Source: Candidatus Equimonas enterica (GTDB lineage: Bacteria > Bacteroidota > Bacteroidia > Bacteroidales > Bacteroidaceae). Taken from it: DNA of 7,607 bases. Below, in pieces: positions 1 to 5,110 of this stretch. The first letter of the stretch is position 1, and the number at the start of each line of letters is the position of its first letter. The stretch lies in contig JAGHRU010000086.1 of NCBI GenBank assembly GCA_018066225.1, positions 1 to 7,607 on the forward strand. The letters run 5' to 3'. The position numbers and the translations under genes were made by a program. The notes under the pieces are model-generated. The model saw only the letters and a list, made by a program, of their open reading frames with translations, searched no databases and was not told the origin of the DNA.

Positions 1-130
1 ATGCTCATAAGACTCGCTTTTTTGTATATATAATTGTATGATAGAAGTGGCGTCGAAGTCAAGTAATTCTGCTGCTATAATAAATCTTATAACATAGTCT
101 ATACTACACGTCTGCTATGTATTATAATAA
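1..130. other. AT-rich intergenic stretch, no gene seen
   Basis: No convincing reading frame is present. An imperfect AT-rich inverted repeat pairs 87-97 (TTATAACATAG) with 115-127 (CTATGTATTATAA), with one unpaired base and a 17-nt loop. It lies just beyond the terminator and may be chance in such AT-rich DNA. The first bases could be the end of a plus-strand gene lying to the left (open until a stop at 31-33 in one frame), but too little is visible to call it. Confidence 0.4.
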
Positions 131-162
131 GAGGGGCAAGCCGTTTTGTTGGCTTGCCCCTC
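131..162 (-). terminator. Rho-independent terminator of the lipoprotein/TM2 gene cluster
   Basis: The arms GAGGGGCAAGCC (131-142) and GGCTTGCCCCTC (151-162) pair perfectly over 12 bp around an 8-nt loop. Read on the minus strand, the hairpin is followed by the T-rich run TTATTATAAT (130-121). It lies 28 bp past the stop codon of the TM2-domain gene, so it most likely ends the four-gene minus-strand unit. On the plus strand it is followed only by TTGTTG, so it could weakly stop a transcript entering from the left as well. Confidence 0.88.
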
Positions 163-190
163 TTGTTGCGTAACTTACGATGTGAAACTC

Positions 191-529
191 TTAGTAGAGA
201 TATGTCTGAAGTTTGGTGAAATTCATCTTTCGCGCTGCACTTTGGATGTTAAACCAATCAATAATGGTCCAAATGCCTGCGCCACCACATGTAAGCAGTT
301 TACCTACACCCTTACCGGTATCACCGATGTAGAAACGATCAATACCTAATCCTCCAATCAAAAGAGAAATAATCAGTGCCGTGGTAGGATTCTTGTACTG
401 CAAAGCAGAGATTGTCATCCATTTGGATTCATCCAGTGCCACCAATTTCTCACGAATGAAAGGCAGTTGTTCAGCGGGAAAGAAATCGCTGTTGGTGGCC
501 ATGTAAAGATCAATTTTTTGTGTGTCCAT
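191..529 (-). CDS. TM2-domain small membrane protein
   Basis: This 112-aa protein has a hydrophilic N-terminus (about 1-46) and then two closely spaced membrane segments (about 48-64 and 75-93). They are joined by the motif GGLGIDRFYIG (59-69), and the second span ends with DWF (91-93). That layout, with the DRFYxG turn, is the signature of the TM2 family, whose molecular role in bacteria is not settled. The protein is predicted to sit in the inner membrane as a helical hairpin. It is the last gene of a four-gene minus-strand cluster, 39 bp after a small lipoprotein gene, and is followed by a strong terminator. The ATG at 529 was chosen as the first in frame. Met10 is an alternative start that would leave the TM2 domain intact. 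The family call is firm; the function is unknown. Confidence 0.85.
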   Translation of the reverse strand: MDTQKIDLYMATNSDFFPAEQLPFIREKLVALDESKWMTISALQYKNPTTALIISLLIGGLGIDRFYIGDTGKGVGKLLTCGGAGIWTIIDWFNIQSAARKMNFTKLQTYLY

Positions 530-568
530 AATGTTAAATGTTTATGTCAGTTTTAAGACATCATATGA

Positions 569-859
569 TTAGTTTGCAAAAGCACCCATCATCATCTTTT
601 GAGAGATTTGCAAATATCGCGCGTTTTGTTCAGGAGTAAAACTTCCTTTTGCATTTGCAATCTTTAAGTCAAGTTCTTTTCCCTTCTCCATGAGAGTGGC
701 TGTTTCAGATATGGCTTCGGGGTCACCACTTTTAGCCTTCTGTGTACAAGAAACCACCTGTTCAGCGACCTCTTCATAAGAGTCAAGAAGAGAATCATTG
801 GAGTCTTTACAACTAACAAAGCATAATGCTATTGCTGCGAGTACTAAAATCTTTTTCAT
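569..859 (-). CDS. Small lipoprotein consisting of domain B alone
   Basis: This 96-aa protein starts with a lipoprotein signal peptide: MKK, a hydrophobic stretch, and the lipobox FVSC with Cys17 as the lipid-modified residue. The charged CKDSND after the cysteine fits surface or outer-membrane lipoproteins of Bacteroidetes, though that placement is inferred. The mature part (about 24-90) is one helical domain starting LDSYEE. It is roughly 40% identical by eye to the last 70 residues of the neighbouring 263-aa lipoprotein, sharing LDSYEE, an AKG in the middle, and EQ followed by RY near the end. Here the domain stands alone. The gene lies 34 bp after that larger gene and 39 bp before the TM2 gene, so all are probably co-transcribed. 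I think this is one of the uncharacterised (DUF) domains of Bacteroidales lipoproteins, but I cannot name the family with certainty. Confidence 0.82.
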   Translation of the reverse strand: MKKILVLAAIALCFVSCKDSNDSLLDSYEEVAEQVVSCTQKAKSGDPEAISETATLMEKGKELDLKIANAKGSFTPEQNARYLQISQKMMMGAFAN

Positions 860-893
860 AATCTATTTGTACTGATAAATAATGTTTCGACTT

Positions 894-1685
894 TTACGAC
901 TTAGCGATATTGGCCATCTTTGCGGTTATTTCTGCATACCGTGAAAGTTGTTCTGATGACATGTTACCCTTTGCACTCTCTAACTGGTTGCCCACTTCTT
1001 GTGCTTTTTCCAGTAGAGCAGGATATTCAGAAAGAGCACTCATATCGCCATTCTCGGCTTTTTTTAGCATAACAACGTACTGATCAATGAACTCTTCGTA
1101 GGAATCAAGCGTAGCGTCAAAGTCTGCAGAATCCATTGAGGTATCATCGCTTTGGCTTGCACTGGAAGCATCAGCATTATTCTCTGCAAATTTTCCATCT
1201 GGATCATACATCTCAATAATGACATATACGCCTTCGGAACATATCTTATCCCACATTTCTTGGTCTTCTGCCTCCCAATTCTTATCTTCGTCTTTCATTT
1301 GAGCTCGATTGGGACCAGTAGGCAAATAGAAGTCTAATTCACGACCATAATCGCTTTTTAATTCAACGGAAAAACAAGGAAGTGCACAGATTTCATTGTG
1401 GTTCTTATCAAGGACTTTTACCTTAAGGTCACTCCCGTAACCATGATTAGTCCTAAAAGATTTATTGACAGTAAACGCCAATGAAGAAGCTATGGTTTTC
1501 ACATCTGTGCTGTCCTTTGCTTCGTCTGATAAGGTAACCACAATCTCTTGGTCATCAATGGAGATATAGTTGCCTAATTCTCCAAGCTGTGGCTCCACTT
1601 TCAACGTGACACTGTTGGGGTCGCCACCGCAAGAGGCGAGACACATGGCCATAAGAACCACGGCAAATAATTTTAAGGTTTTCAT
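894..1685 (-). CDS. Two-domain lipoprotein (domain A plus domain B)
   Basis: This 263-aa protein has a signal peptide with lipobox LASC (Cys19), followed by GGD. Domain A (about 26-165) looks beta-rich and carries the blocks ISIDDQEIVVTLSDE (41-55) and GPNRAQMK (124-131). A low-complexity Asp/Ser-rich linker (about 166-191) joins it to a helical domain B (about 192-260, starting LDSYEEF). Domain A is nearly the same as the whole mature part of the upstream 193-aa lipoprotein; domain B matches the downstream 96-aa lipoprotein. The gene therefore looks like a fusion of its two neighbours' domains. It lies 60 bp after the first and 34 bp before the second, with no terminator between. Cell-envelope location is inferred from the lipobox; no enzymatic motif is visible and the function is unknown. 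Confidence 0.85.
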   Translation of the reverse strand: MKTLKLFAVVLMAMCLASCGGDPNSVTLKVEPQLGELGNYISIDDQEIVVTLSDEAKDSTDVKTIASSLAFTVNKSFRTNHGYGSDLKVKVLDKNHNEICALPCFSVELKSDYGRELDFYLPTGPNRAQMKDEDKNWEAEDQEMWDKICSEGVYVIIEMYDPDGKFAENNADASSASQSDDTSMDSADFDATLDSYEEFIDQYVVMLKKAENGDMSALSEYPALLEKAQEVGNQLESAKGNMSSEQLSRYAEITAKMANIAKS

Positions 1686-1706
1686 AATTAATTTGTTAAA
1701 TGATTA
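1216..1706. repeat. Tandem gene duplication, copy 1 (partner 1851-2348)
   Basis: The DNA from about 1216 to 1706 matches about 1851-2348 at high identity. Examples are the shared stretches ACATATACGCCTTCGGA at the domain A end and ATTTGTTAAATGATTA at the leader end. The repeated unit covers the coding part for domain A, the signal peptide, the start codon and about 20 bp of 5' leader. Similarity ends abruptly near the A/B junction on one side and about 20 bp upstream of the ATG on the other. The boundaries are by eye. Confidence 0.8.
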
Positions 1707-1745
1707 AATGTTTATTGTAACGAGAGATTATTCGTCTATACTGAA

Positions 1746-2327
1746 TTAGAAATCTACGACATCCGTATCACCGACAGCATCAATATCTTCGACGGAAGCA
1801 TTAGAGAGTATGCCTTGTCCTAAATACTTTGCTCCTGTAGAATATGGCGTAATCACTACATATACGCCTTCGGAGCATATCTTGTCCCACATTTCTTGAT
1901 CTTCATCTTTCCACTCTTCGGCTTTATCACTATGCTTCATTTGTGCTCGATTAGGACCTGCGGACAAAGAATATGAATAATCCTTACCAAAGTCGCTTTT
2001 TACATCAACACAAAAACGGGGAAGTTTCCCTATCTCATTATGGTTCTTATCTAAGACGTGCACTTCAAAGTCTGCGCCAAGACTTTCGTCGGTCATAAAT
2101 GCTTTATTGACAGTAAAGGCCAAAGAAGAAGCAATGGTTTTCACTGCTGTGCTGTCCTTTGTTTCGTCAGATAAGGTAACCACAATCTCTTGGTCATTTA
2201 GGGAGATGTACTTGCCTAATTCTCCAAGTTGTGGTACCACTTTCAACGTAACACTGTTTGAATCGCCACCACAAGAGGCGAGACACATGGCTACAAGAGC
2301 CACTGCAAATAACTTTAAGGTTTTCAT
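1746..2327 (-). CDS. Lipoprotein consisting of domain A alone; tandem paralog
   Basis: This 193-aa protein begins with nearly the same signal peptide as the next gene (MKTLKLFAV, lipobox LASC, Cys19). Domain A spans about 26-162 and keeps ISLNDQEIVVTLSDE and GPNRAQMK. Identity to the 263-aa neighbour is high, clearly above half by eye, up to about residue 160 and then stops. The remaining 30 residues (ending GDTDVVDF) are acidic and unrelated, so domain B is absent. The reading frame is intact, so this is a separate design rather than an obvious wreck, although loss of a domain B after duplication is possible. It is the first gene of the minus-strand cluster; no Shine-Dalgarno is seen before the ATG, as is usual in Bacteroidetes. 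The function is unknown. Confidence 0.85.
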   Translation of the reverse strand: MKTLKLFAVALVAMCLASCGGDSNSVTLKVVPQLGELGKYISLNDQEIVVTLSDETKDSTAVKTIASSLAFTVNKAFMTDESLGADFEVHVLDKNHNEIGKLPRFCVDVKSDFGKDYSYSLSAGPNRAQMKHSDKAEEWKDEDQEMWDKICSEGVYVVITPYSTGAKYLGQGILSNASVEDIDAVGDTDVVDF

Positions 2328-2348
2328 AATAAATTTGTTAAATGATTA
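1851..2348. repeat. Tandem gene duplication, copy 2 (partner 1216-1706)
   Basis: This is the second copy of the domain A coding unit plus leader. The leader sequence ATTTGTTAAATGATTA (plus-strand view) lies beside the start codon in both copies. Just beyond the match, GCGAGAGA (2387-2394) echoes ACGAGAGA (1720-1727), so the ancestral duplication may have reached somewhat further upstream. Confidence 0.78.
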
Positions 2349-2533
2349 GGTAAATAAAGTTTGTTGTAATTAGGGTTTCCATTGCAGCGAGAGACAAAAG
2401 TCTCAATAGGTTGTAATTGCTGATTTTGATAGCCTACGCTTTACGCAGCATACTACGAGGAGTAAAGCTGCCAACGCGAGTAAACTTTTGGTATGCTTCA
2501 TGGTATTTTTGCGATTATTTTGATTTGACAGTG

Positions 2534-2541
2534 CAAAAATA
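2534..2541 (-). promoter_or_regulatory. Weak candidate -7 element for the lipoprotein cluster
   Basis: On the minus strand this reads TATTTTTG, which fits the Bacteroidetes -7 consensus TAnnTTTG. It would give a leader of about 200 nt before the first lipoprotein gene at 2327. No TTTG-like -33 element is seen at the expected distance, so the call is tentative. It is the only exact match to the consensus I found on that strand between 2328 and 2560. Confidence 0.25.
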
Positions 2542-2612
2542 CGGAGGTTTTGTCATACCGCTTTGGTTCATTTTGGTTCTTTTAATAGTTCTATTAAGTT
2601 CAAGCCTTGTTT

Positions 2613-2700
2613 GGGCAATCACGAACTGGGCAGACGCTTGCAACAATCTGCCCAGACCGTTGCAACGACGAGGGCAGATAGTTTTCACGACGAGGGCAGA
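2613..2700. repeat. Array of four degenerate 22-bp tandem repeats
   Basis: Read on the minus strand, four consecutive 22-bp units start at 2700, 2678, 2656 and 2634. Each opens with TCTG, has C at position 7, T at 11 and GT at 13-14. Units 1 and 2 agree at about 17 of 22 positions and share their first 14 bases (TCTGCCCTCGTCGT). Units 2 and 3 share GTTGCAA. Unit 4 is the most divergent. A 22-bp period is not a multiple of three, so this is not a protein repeat. The units are contiguous without spacers, so it is not a CRISPR array. No similarity to the repeat is seen elsewhere in the window. The function is unknown; it may belong to a dispersed intergenic repeat family. Confidence 0.72.
2626..2655. 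repeat. 9-bp perfect inverted repeat inside the 22-bp array
   Basis: CTGGGCAGA (2626-2634) pairs perfectly with TCTGCCCAG (2647-2655) across a 12-nt loop. It arises because the third repeat unit carries GGGCAGA where the others carry the complement-like GCCC. It is directly followed by the 10-bp palindrome CGTTGCAACG (2658-2667). There is no T-run on either side, so a terminator is unlikely; protein binding or RNA structure is possible. Confidence 0.6.
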
Positions 2701-2804
2701 CAAAACGGTCGAAAAAATAAGTGACAAAGTATAGCATCGGATAATTATGACACTCTGATATACGAATAATGCCACCCATATAGCCCTATGTCAGAAAAAA
2801 TCAT

Positions 2805-2812
2805 TACTTTTG
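2805..2812 (+). promoter_or_regulatory. Bacteroidetes-type -7 promoter element for the kinase unit
   Basis: TACTTTTG matches the TAnnTTTG consensus exactly and is followed by CACCC, giving an expected start of transcription near 2817-2820. That leaves a leader of about 20-25 nt before the ATG at 2841. No clear TTTG -33 element is visible at the usual distance. The position directly before a gene with an otherwise empty upstream region supports the call. Confidence 0.6.
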
Positions 2813-2840
2813 CACCCACGAAAAATGGTTTCACGCTAAA

Positions 2841-3413
2841 ATGGAAATAGACAACAATATATGCGCGCTACGCCAGAAAATGGAAGAAGTGCTGGGACAG
2901 AAAGTAGCGACGCCACAAGATTTTGACCTTTTGGTCAATAGCATTGCCAAACGCACACACCAGTTGATAAGCGTCAGCACCCTTAAAAGATTTTATGGCT
3001 ACGTCACCTTCACAGGCACGCTGCGCACGACCACTCTCGACGTGTTGTGCCAGTATGTGGGCTATATGAGTTGGGAGTCTTTTTGTACGCGAGAGACTGC
3101 TGCTGAGCAGGTGGAGAGTTACCCTCTGCTGGCCGATAGCATGCCCACCACCTGTATGAGCGTAGGCGACAAGGTCATTGTAGCATGGAAGCCCGACCGC
3201 GAGTGTGTCTTTGCCTATATGGGGGACAATCGCTTCGTCGTGGAGCAGAGCCGAGGTAGCAAACTCTGCGTCGGAGACACCTTCGTGTGCCACCACTTTG
3301 TGCAAGGTGAGCCGTTGTGCTTGCAAGACTGCGTCATGCAGGGTCGGCCACCGGTCACATACCTCTGCGGTCGTGACCATGGCGTCATTTATACGCGCAT
3401 CGTGAACGATTGA
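2841..3413 (+). CDS. Putative regulatory protein with HTH-like N-terminal module, partner of the kinase
   Basis: This 190-aa soluble protein has no signal peptide or membrane span. The N-terminal module (about 9-83) is helical. Its core ISVSTLKRFYGY (43-54), then RTTTLDVLCQYVGYMSWESFC (62-82, Arg to Cys), follows a pattern common in uncharacterised Bacteroidetes proteins and resembles a small DNA-binding helical domain; DNA binding is inferred. The C-terminal part (about 95-188) looks beta-rich, with a repeated VGD (108-110 and 144-146) and GEPLCLQD. It contains eight cysteines spaced without an obvious metal site. The gene ends 22 bp before the serine/threonine kinase gene, so both likely form one transcript and the protein may be a substrate or effector of the kinase. 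A four-codon frame (2825-2839) ends one base before the ATG. I do not recognise a named family. Confidence 0.8.
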   Translation: MEIDNNICALRQKMEEVLGQKVATPQDFDLLVNSIAKRTHQLISVSTLKRFYGYVTFTGTLRTTTLDVLCQYVGYMSWESFCTRETAAEQVESYPLLADSMPTTCMSVGDKVIVAWKPDRECVFAYMGDNRFVVEQSRGSKLCVGDTFVCHHFVQGEPLCLQDCVMQGRPPVTYLCGRDHGVIYTRIVND

Positions 3414-3435
3414 TAATCTGCTCCCCTTTGCGATT

Positions 3436-4731
3436 ATGGCTTTTATCACCCTACCGTCTGGCATCGTCTCGCCCGATGACGAACAGGCCTACATCAGCGA
3501 AACTTCCTTCAGCCAGTTTGAGCCACTGGGCGAAGGAAGTTATTGTCGTCTGCTGAAAGCGCGGCGTCAGGGACAATGGTGGGTGCTGAAAGTCTTGAAG
3601 GAAGAATATGCCGACCAGCCACTCTACACGGGACTTCTGCAAAAGGAATACGATGTGCTGGCTCGCCTCTCTCACGCTGCCATCGTGAAGGCCATCGGGC
3701 TGGAAGATGTAGATGGGGTAGGTCGATGCCTCGTGATGGAATACTTACAAGGGCAGACGCTTGATGCGTTCCAGGGGACGCGTAGCGAACGCCGCCGATT
3801 GGCTATTCAACTGGTGGAGGCTGTGGACTACATACACCATCAGCAGGTAGTACACCGCGACCTGAAACCGCAGAACATCCTCGTCACAGACAATGGACAC
3901 AACCTCAAAATCATAGATTTCGGACTGGCCGATGCCGACAACTATGCCGTGCTGAAGCAGCCTGCGGGCACGCCGTCTTATATGTCGCCAGAGCAGAAGA
4001 CCACGAACAGGCCCGATGTGCGCAACGACATTTACAGCCTCGGCGTCATACTCCGCGACTGGCACTTGGGATGGGGCTATGCACCTATCGTGCGCCGCTG
4101 CCTACGACCACAGGAAAAACGCTACGGAAGCACGCAGAAACTTCTCTCTGCGCTCGAAAACGTGCAGCGCATTAAGCGTTATTTGCTGTTTCTGCTGGTG
4201 TTGGCTTTGCTGCTGGCTGCTGTCGGCGGCGCGTGGTATGCCAGCCAACGTGAACCCCGCGTCATCACGGAGAGGGTGCGCGAGGTGAGTCACCAGAAGG
4301 ATACGGTGATGGTGCGCGACTCCGTGTCTTCGTCTTTCGTTTCGCCCAAAATGTCGTCTCGCAACGACTTTGATTTAGCCCTTGCTGCGGGCAAAAAATA
4401 CATTGATGCTTGGATGCGAAGCCATGATTATGCCGCCCTTTCTGCCTCGTTGCAAGAGTCGATACCCGCCGAGGGTGTCACGGACGAGGAATTGAAAAGG
4501 CGAGCCGAGAAGTGGGAACAGGCTGTTGATTTAATGACGAAGACATGGAAAGAAATAGAGGCATTGAAAGATAAGCAGAAAGGCAAACTTTCAGAGGAAA
4601 GCCTGCAAGCCTTATCTATGGCCCTCGTGGATTATGCTCAAAAGACTTATATACACAAGTTTGTGGAACTCATCAATTCTGATAGAGAACGCTATAACGA
4701 GGCCTATAAAGCGCATAACGAGAAGCCGTAG
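3436..4731 (+). CDS. Membrane-anchored Hanks-type serine/threonine protein kinase
   Basis: This 431-aa protein carries a full kinase domain (about 26-243). It has a glycine-rich loop GEGSYC (32-37, third glycine replaced by Cys), the ATP-binding Lys52 in WVLKVL, and probable helix C Glu71. The catalytic loop HRDLKPQN (140-147) has Asp142. DFG (161-163), an APE-type SPE (184-186), DIYSLGV (198-204) and a late Arg (about 229) complete the set, so it should be active. One membrane segment (about 249-268) follows, then an outer region (about 270-431) rich in charged helices with possible coiled coil. No PASTA, TPR or other known sensor repeat is visible there. The domain is short in subdomains X-XI. 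The kinase presumably phosphorylates Ser/Thr in the cytoplasm in response to a signal outside the membrane; the 190-aa neighbour is a candidate target. The kinase call is firm, the signal is unknown. Confidence 0.93.
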   Translation: MAFITLPSGIVSPDDEQAYISETSFSQFEPLGEGSYCRLLKARRQGQWWVLKVLKEEYADQPLYTGLLQKEYDVLARLSHAAIVKAIGLEDVDGVGRCLVMEYLQGQTLDAFQGTRSERRRLAIQLVEAVDYIHHQQVVHRDLKPQNILVTDNGHNLKIIDFGLADADNYAVLKQPAGTPSYMSPEQKTTNRPDVRNDIYSLGVILRDWHLGWGYAPIVRRCLRPQEKRYGSTQKLLSALENVQRIKRYLLFLLVLALLLAAVGGAWYASQREPRVITERVREVSHQKDTVMVRDSVSSSFVSPKMSSRNDFDLALAAGKKYIDAWMRSHDYAALSASLQESIPAEGVTDEELKRRAEKWEQAVDLMTKTWKEIEALKDKQKGKLSEESLQALSMALVDYAQKTYIHKFVELINSDRERYNEAYKAHNEKP

Positions 4732-4797
4732 AGTTATTCTTGTATGAGACCAGCCAAAAGAACCATATTGGACCACTCCTATATGGCCGATATGTTG

Positions 4798-4805
4798 TAC
4801 CTTTG
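4798..4805 (+). promoter_or_regulatory. Bacteroidetes-type -7 promoter element downstream of the kinase
   Basis: TACCTTTG fits TAnnTTTG and is followed by CAG, a context like that of the kinase-unit promoter (TACTTTTGCA against TACCTTTGCA). It would start a transcript near 4810-4813 running to the terminator at 5044-5080, about 270 nt. No -33 TTTG is seen at the normal distance; a TTG at 4768-4770 is too far away. Confidence 0.45.
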
Positions 4806-4923
4806 CAGTCGCAAACAAAAAATAACTCGTTCAGCAAAAGTCACATTCAAAAGGCAATTTCTCTTAAATTTCCTTCTCTATGTTAAAATATATAAGTACC
4901 TGATTACTTGTACAGTTTTTGGA

Positions 4924-5019
4924 ATGATAATAACTGTAATATGGAGTTTAGTCAATGGCATAATGTTCTTGGCTACATCAAATGATGATTTCAATCAAAA
5001 ATATTCCTCCAGTAAATAG
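4924..5019 (+). CDS. Possible small membrane peptide
   Basis: This frame encodes 31 residues from the ATG at 4924, MIITVIWSLVNGIMFLATSN and a polar tail ending KYSSSK, so it would be a single-span membrane peptide. The same frame is open back to an ATG at 4744 (91 aa), which would add a basic region KITRSAKVTFKRQ and a second hydrophobic stretch. The longer form would overlap the promoter-like element at 4798-4805 and begins only 12 bp after the kinase stop. I chose the ATG that lies downstream of that element. I recognise no family and codon content is AT-rich, unlike the kinase. It could equally be non-coding. Confidence 0.28.
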   Translation: MIITVIWSLVNGIMFLATSNDDFNQKYSSSK

Positions 5020-5043
5020 ACTCTTTCCTTAATCTTTTTATAC

Positions 5044-5080
5044 AAAAGCGCACGCCACGAGAAGTAGGGCGTGCGCTTTT
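5044..5080. terminator. Bidirectional terminator between convergent units
   Basis: AAAAGCGCACGCC (5044-5056) and GGCGTGCGCTTTT (5068-5080) form a perfect 13-bp stem with an 11-nt loop. The A and T ends provide a U-run in either reading direction. It sits between the plus-strand kinase region and the minus-strand lptB stop at 5111, as expected for a shared terminator of convergent genes. Confidence 0.92.
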
Positions 5081-5110
5081 ATCGTGATAAGAAACAAGAG
5101 AATAGTAGCG

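Larger units (their letters stand above)
2328..2840. other. Long non-coding divergent intergenic region
   Basis: This region of about 510 bp separates the minus-strand lipoprotein cluster from the plus-strand kinase unit. Overlapping frames of 86-105 codons exist on both strands, but they start at poor codons, read straight through a 22-bp-period repeat and resemble nothing known. I treat the region as non-coding. It holds a small GAGAC-AAAA-GTCTC hairpin (2391-2404), a weak minus-strand promoter candidate (2534-2541), the 22-bp repeat array (2613-2700) and a clear plus-strand promoter element (2805-2812). Confidence 0.65.
4732..5043. other. AT-rich region between kinase and terminator
   Basis: This stretch of about 310 bp is much richer in A and T than the kinase gene before it or lptB after it. 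It contains the promoter-like element at 4798-4805 and the doubtful small frame ending at 5019. No RNA gene, insertion sequence or repeat is recognised. It may produce a small mRNA or a small RNA that ends at the terminator. Confidence 0.5.

Noticed and set aside
146..349. A 67-codon plus-strand frame overlapping the terminator and the TM2 gene
   Set aside because: It begins inside the terminator loop and lies antisense to the well-supported TM2-domain gene.
2391..2404. GAGAC-AAAA-GTCTC hairpin as a terminator or regulator
   Set aside because: The stem is only 5 bp with no T-run, and no gene end lies near it.
2613..2700. CRISPR array
   Set aside because: The units are contiguous, degenerate and only 22 bp, with no unique spacers and no cas genes in the window.
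2417..2734. A 105-codon plus-strand frame with a hydrophobic middle, possible membrane protein
   Set aside because: It starts at TTG, has no promoter or start context, and runs through a 22-bp repeat whose period is not a multiple of three. The hydrophobic stretch comes from T-rich DNA.
2515..2775. An 86-codon minus-strand frame in the divergent region
   Set aside because: It overlaps the opposite frame and the repeat array, resembles no known protein and is best explained by chance openness.
2825..2839. Four-codon upstream frame (ATG GTT TCA CGC TAA) ending one base before the start at 2841
   Set aside because: It could be a leader peptide, but such a short frame is expected by chance and nothing else supports translation.
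2868..3464. A 198-codon minus-strand frame opposite the 190-aa regulator gene
   Set aside because: It lies antisense to a gene with a promoter, a recognisable module and a kinase partner; its product shows no family features.
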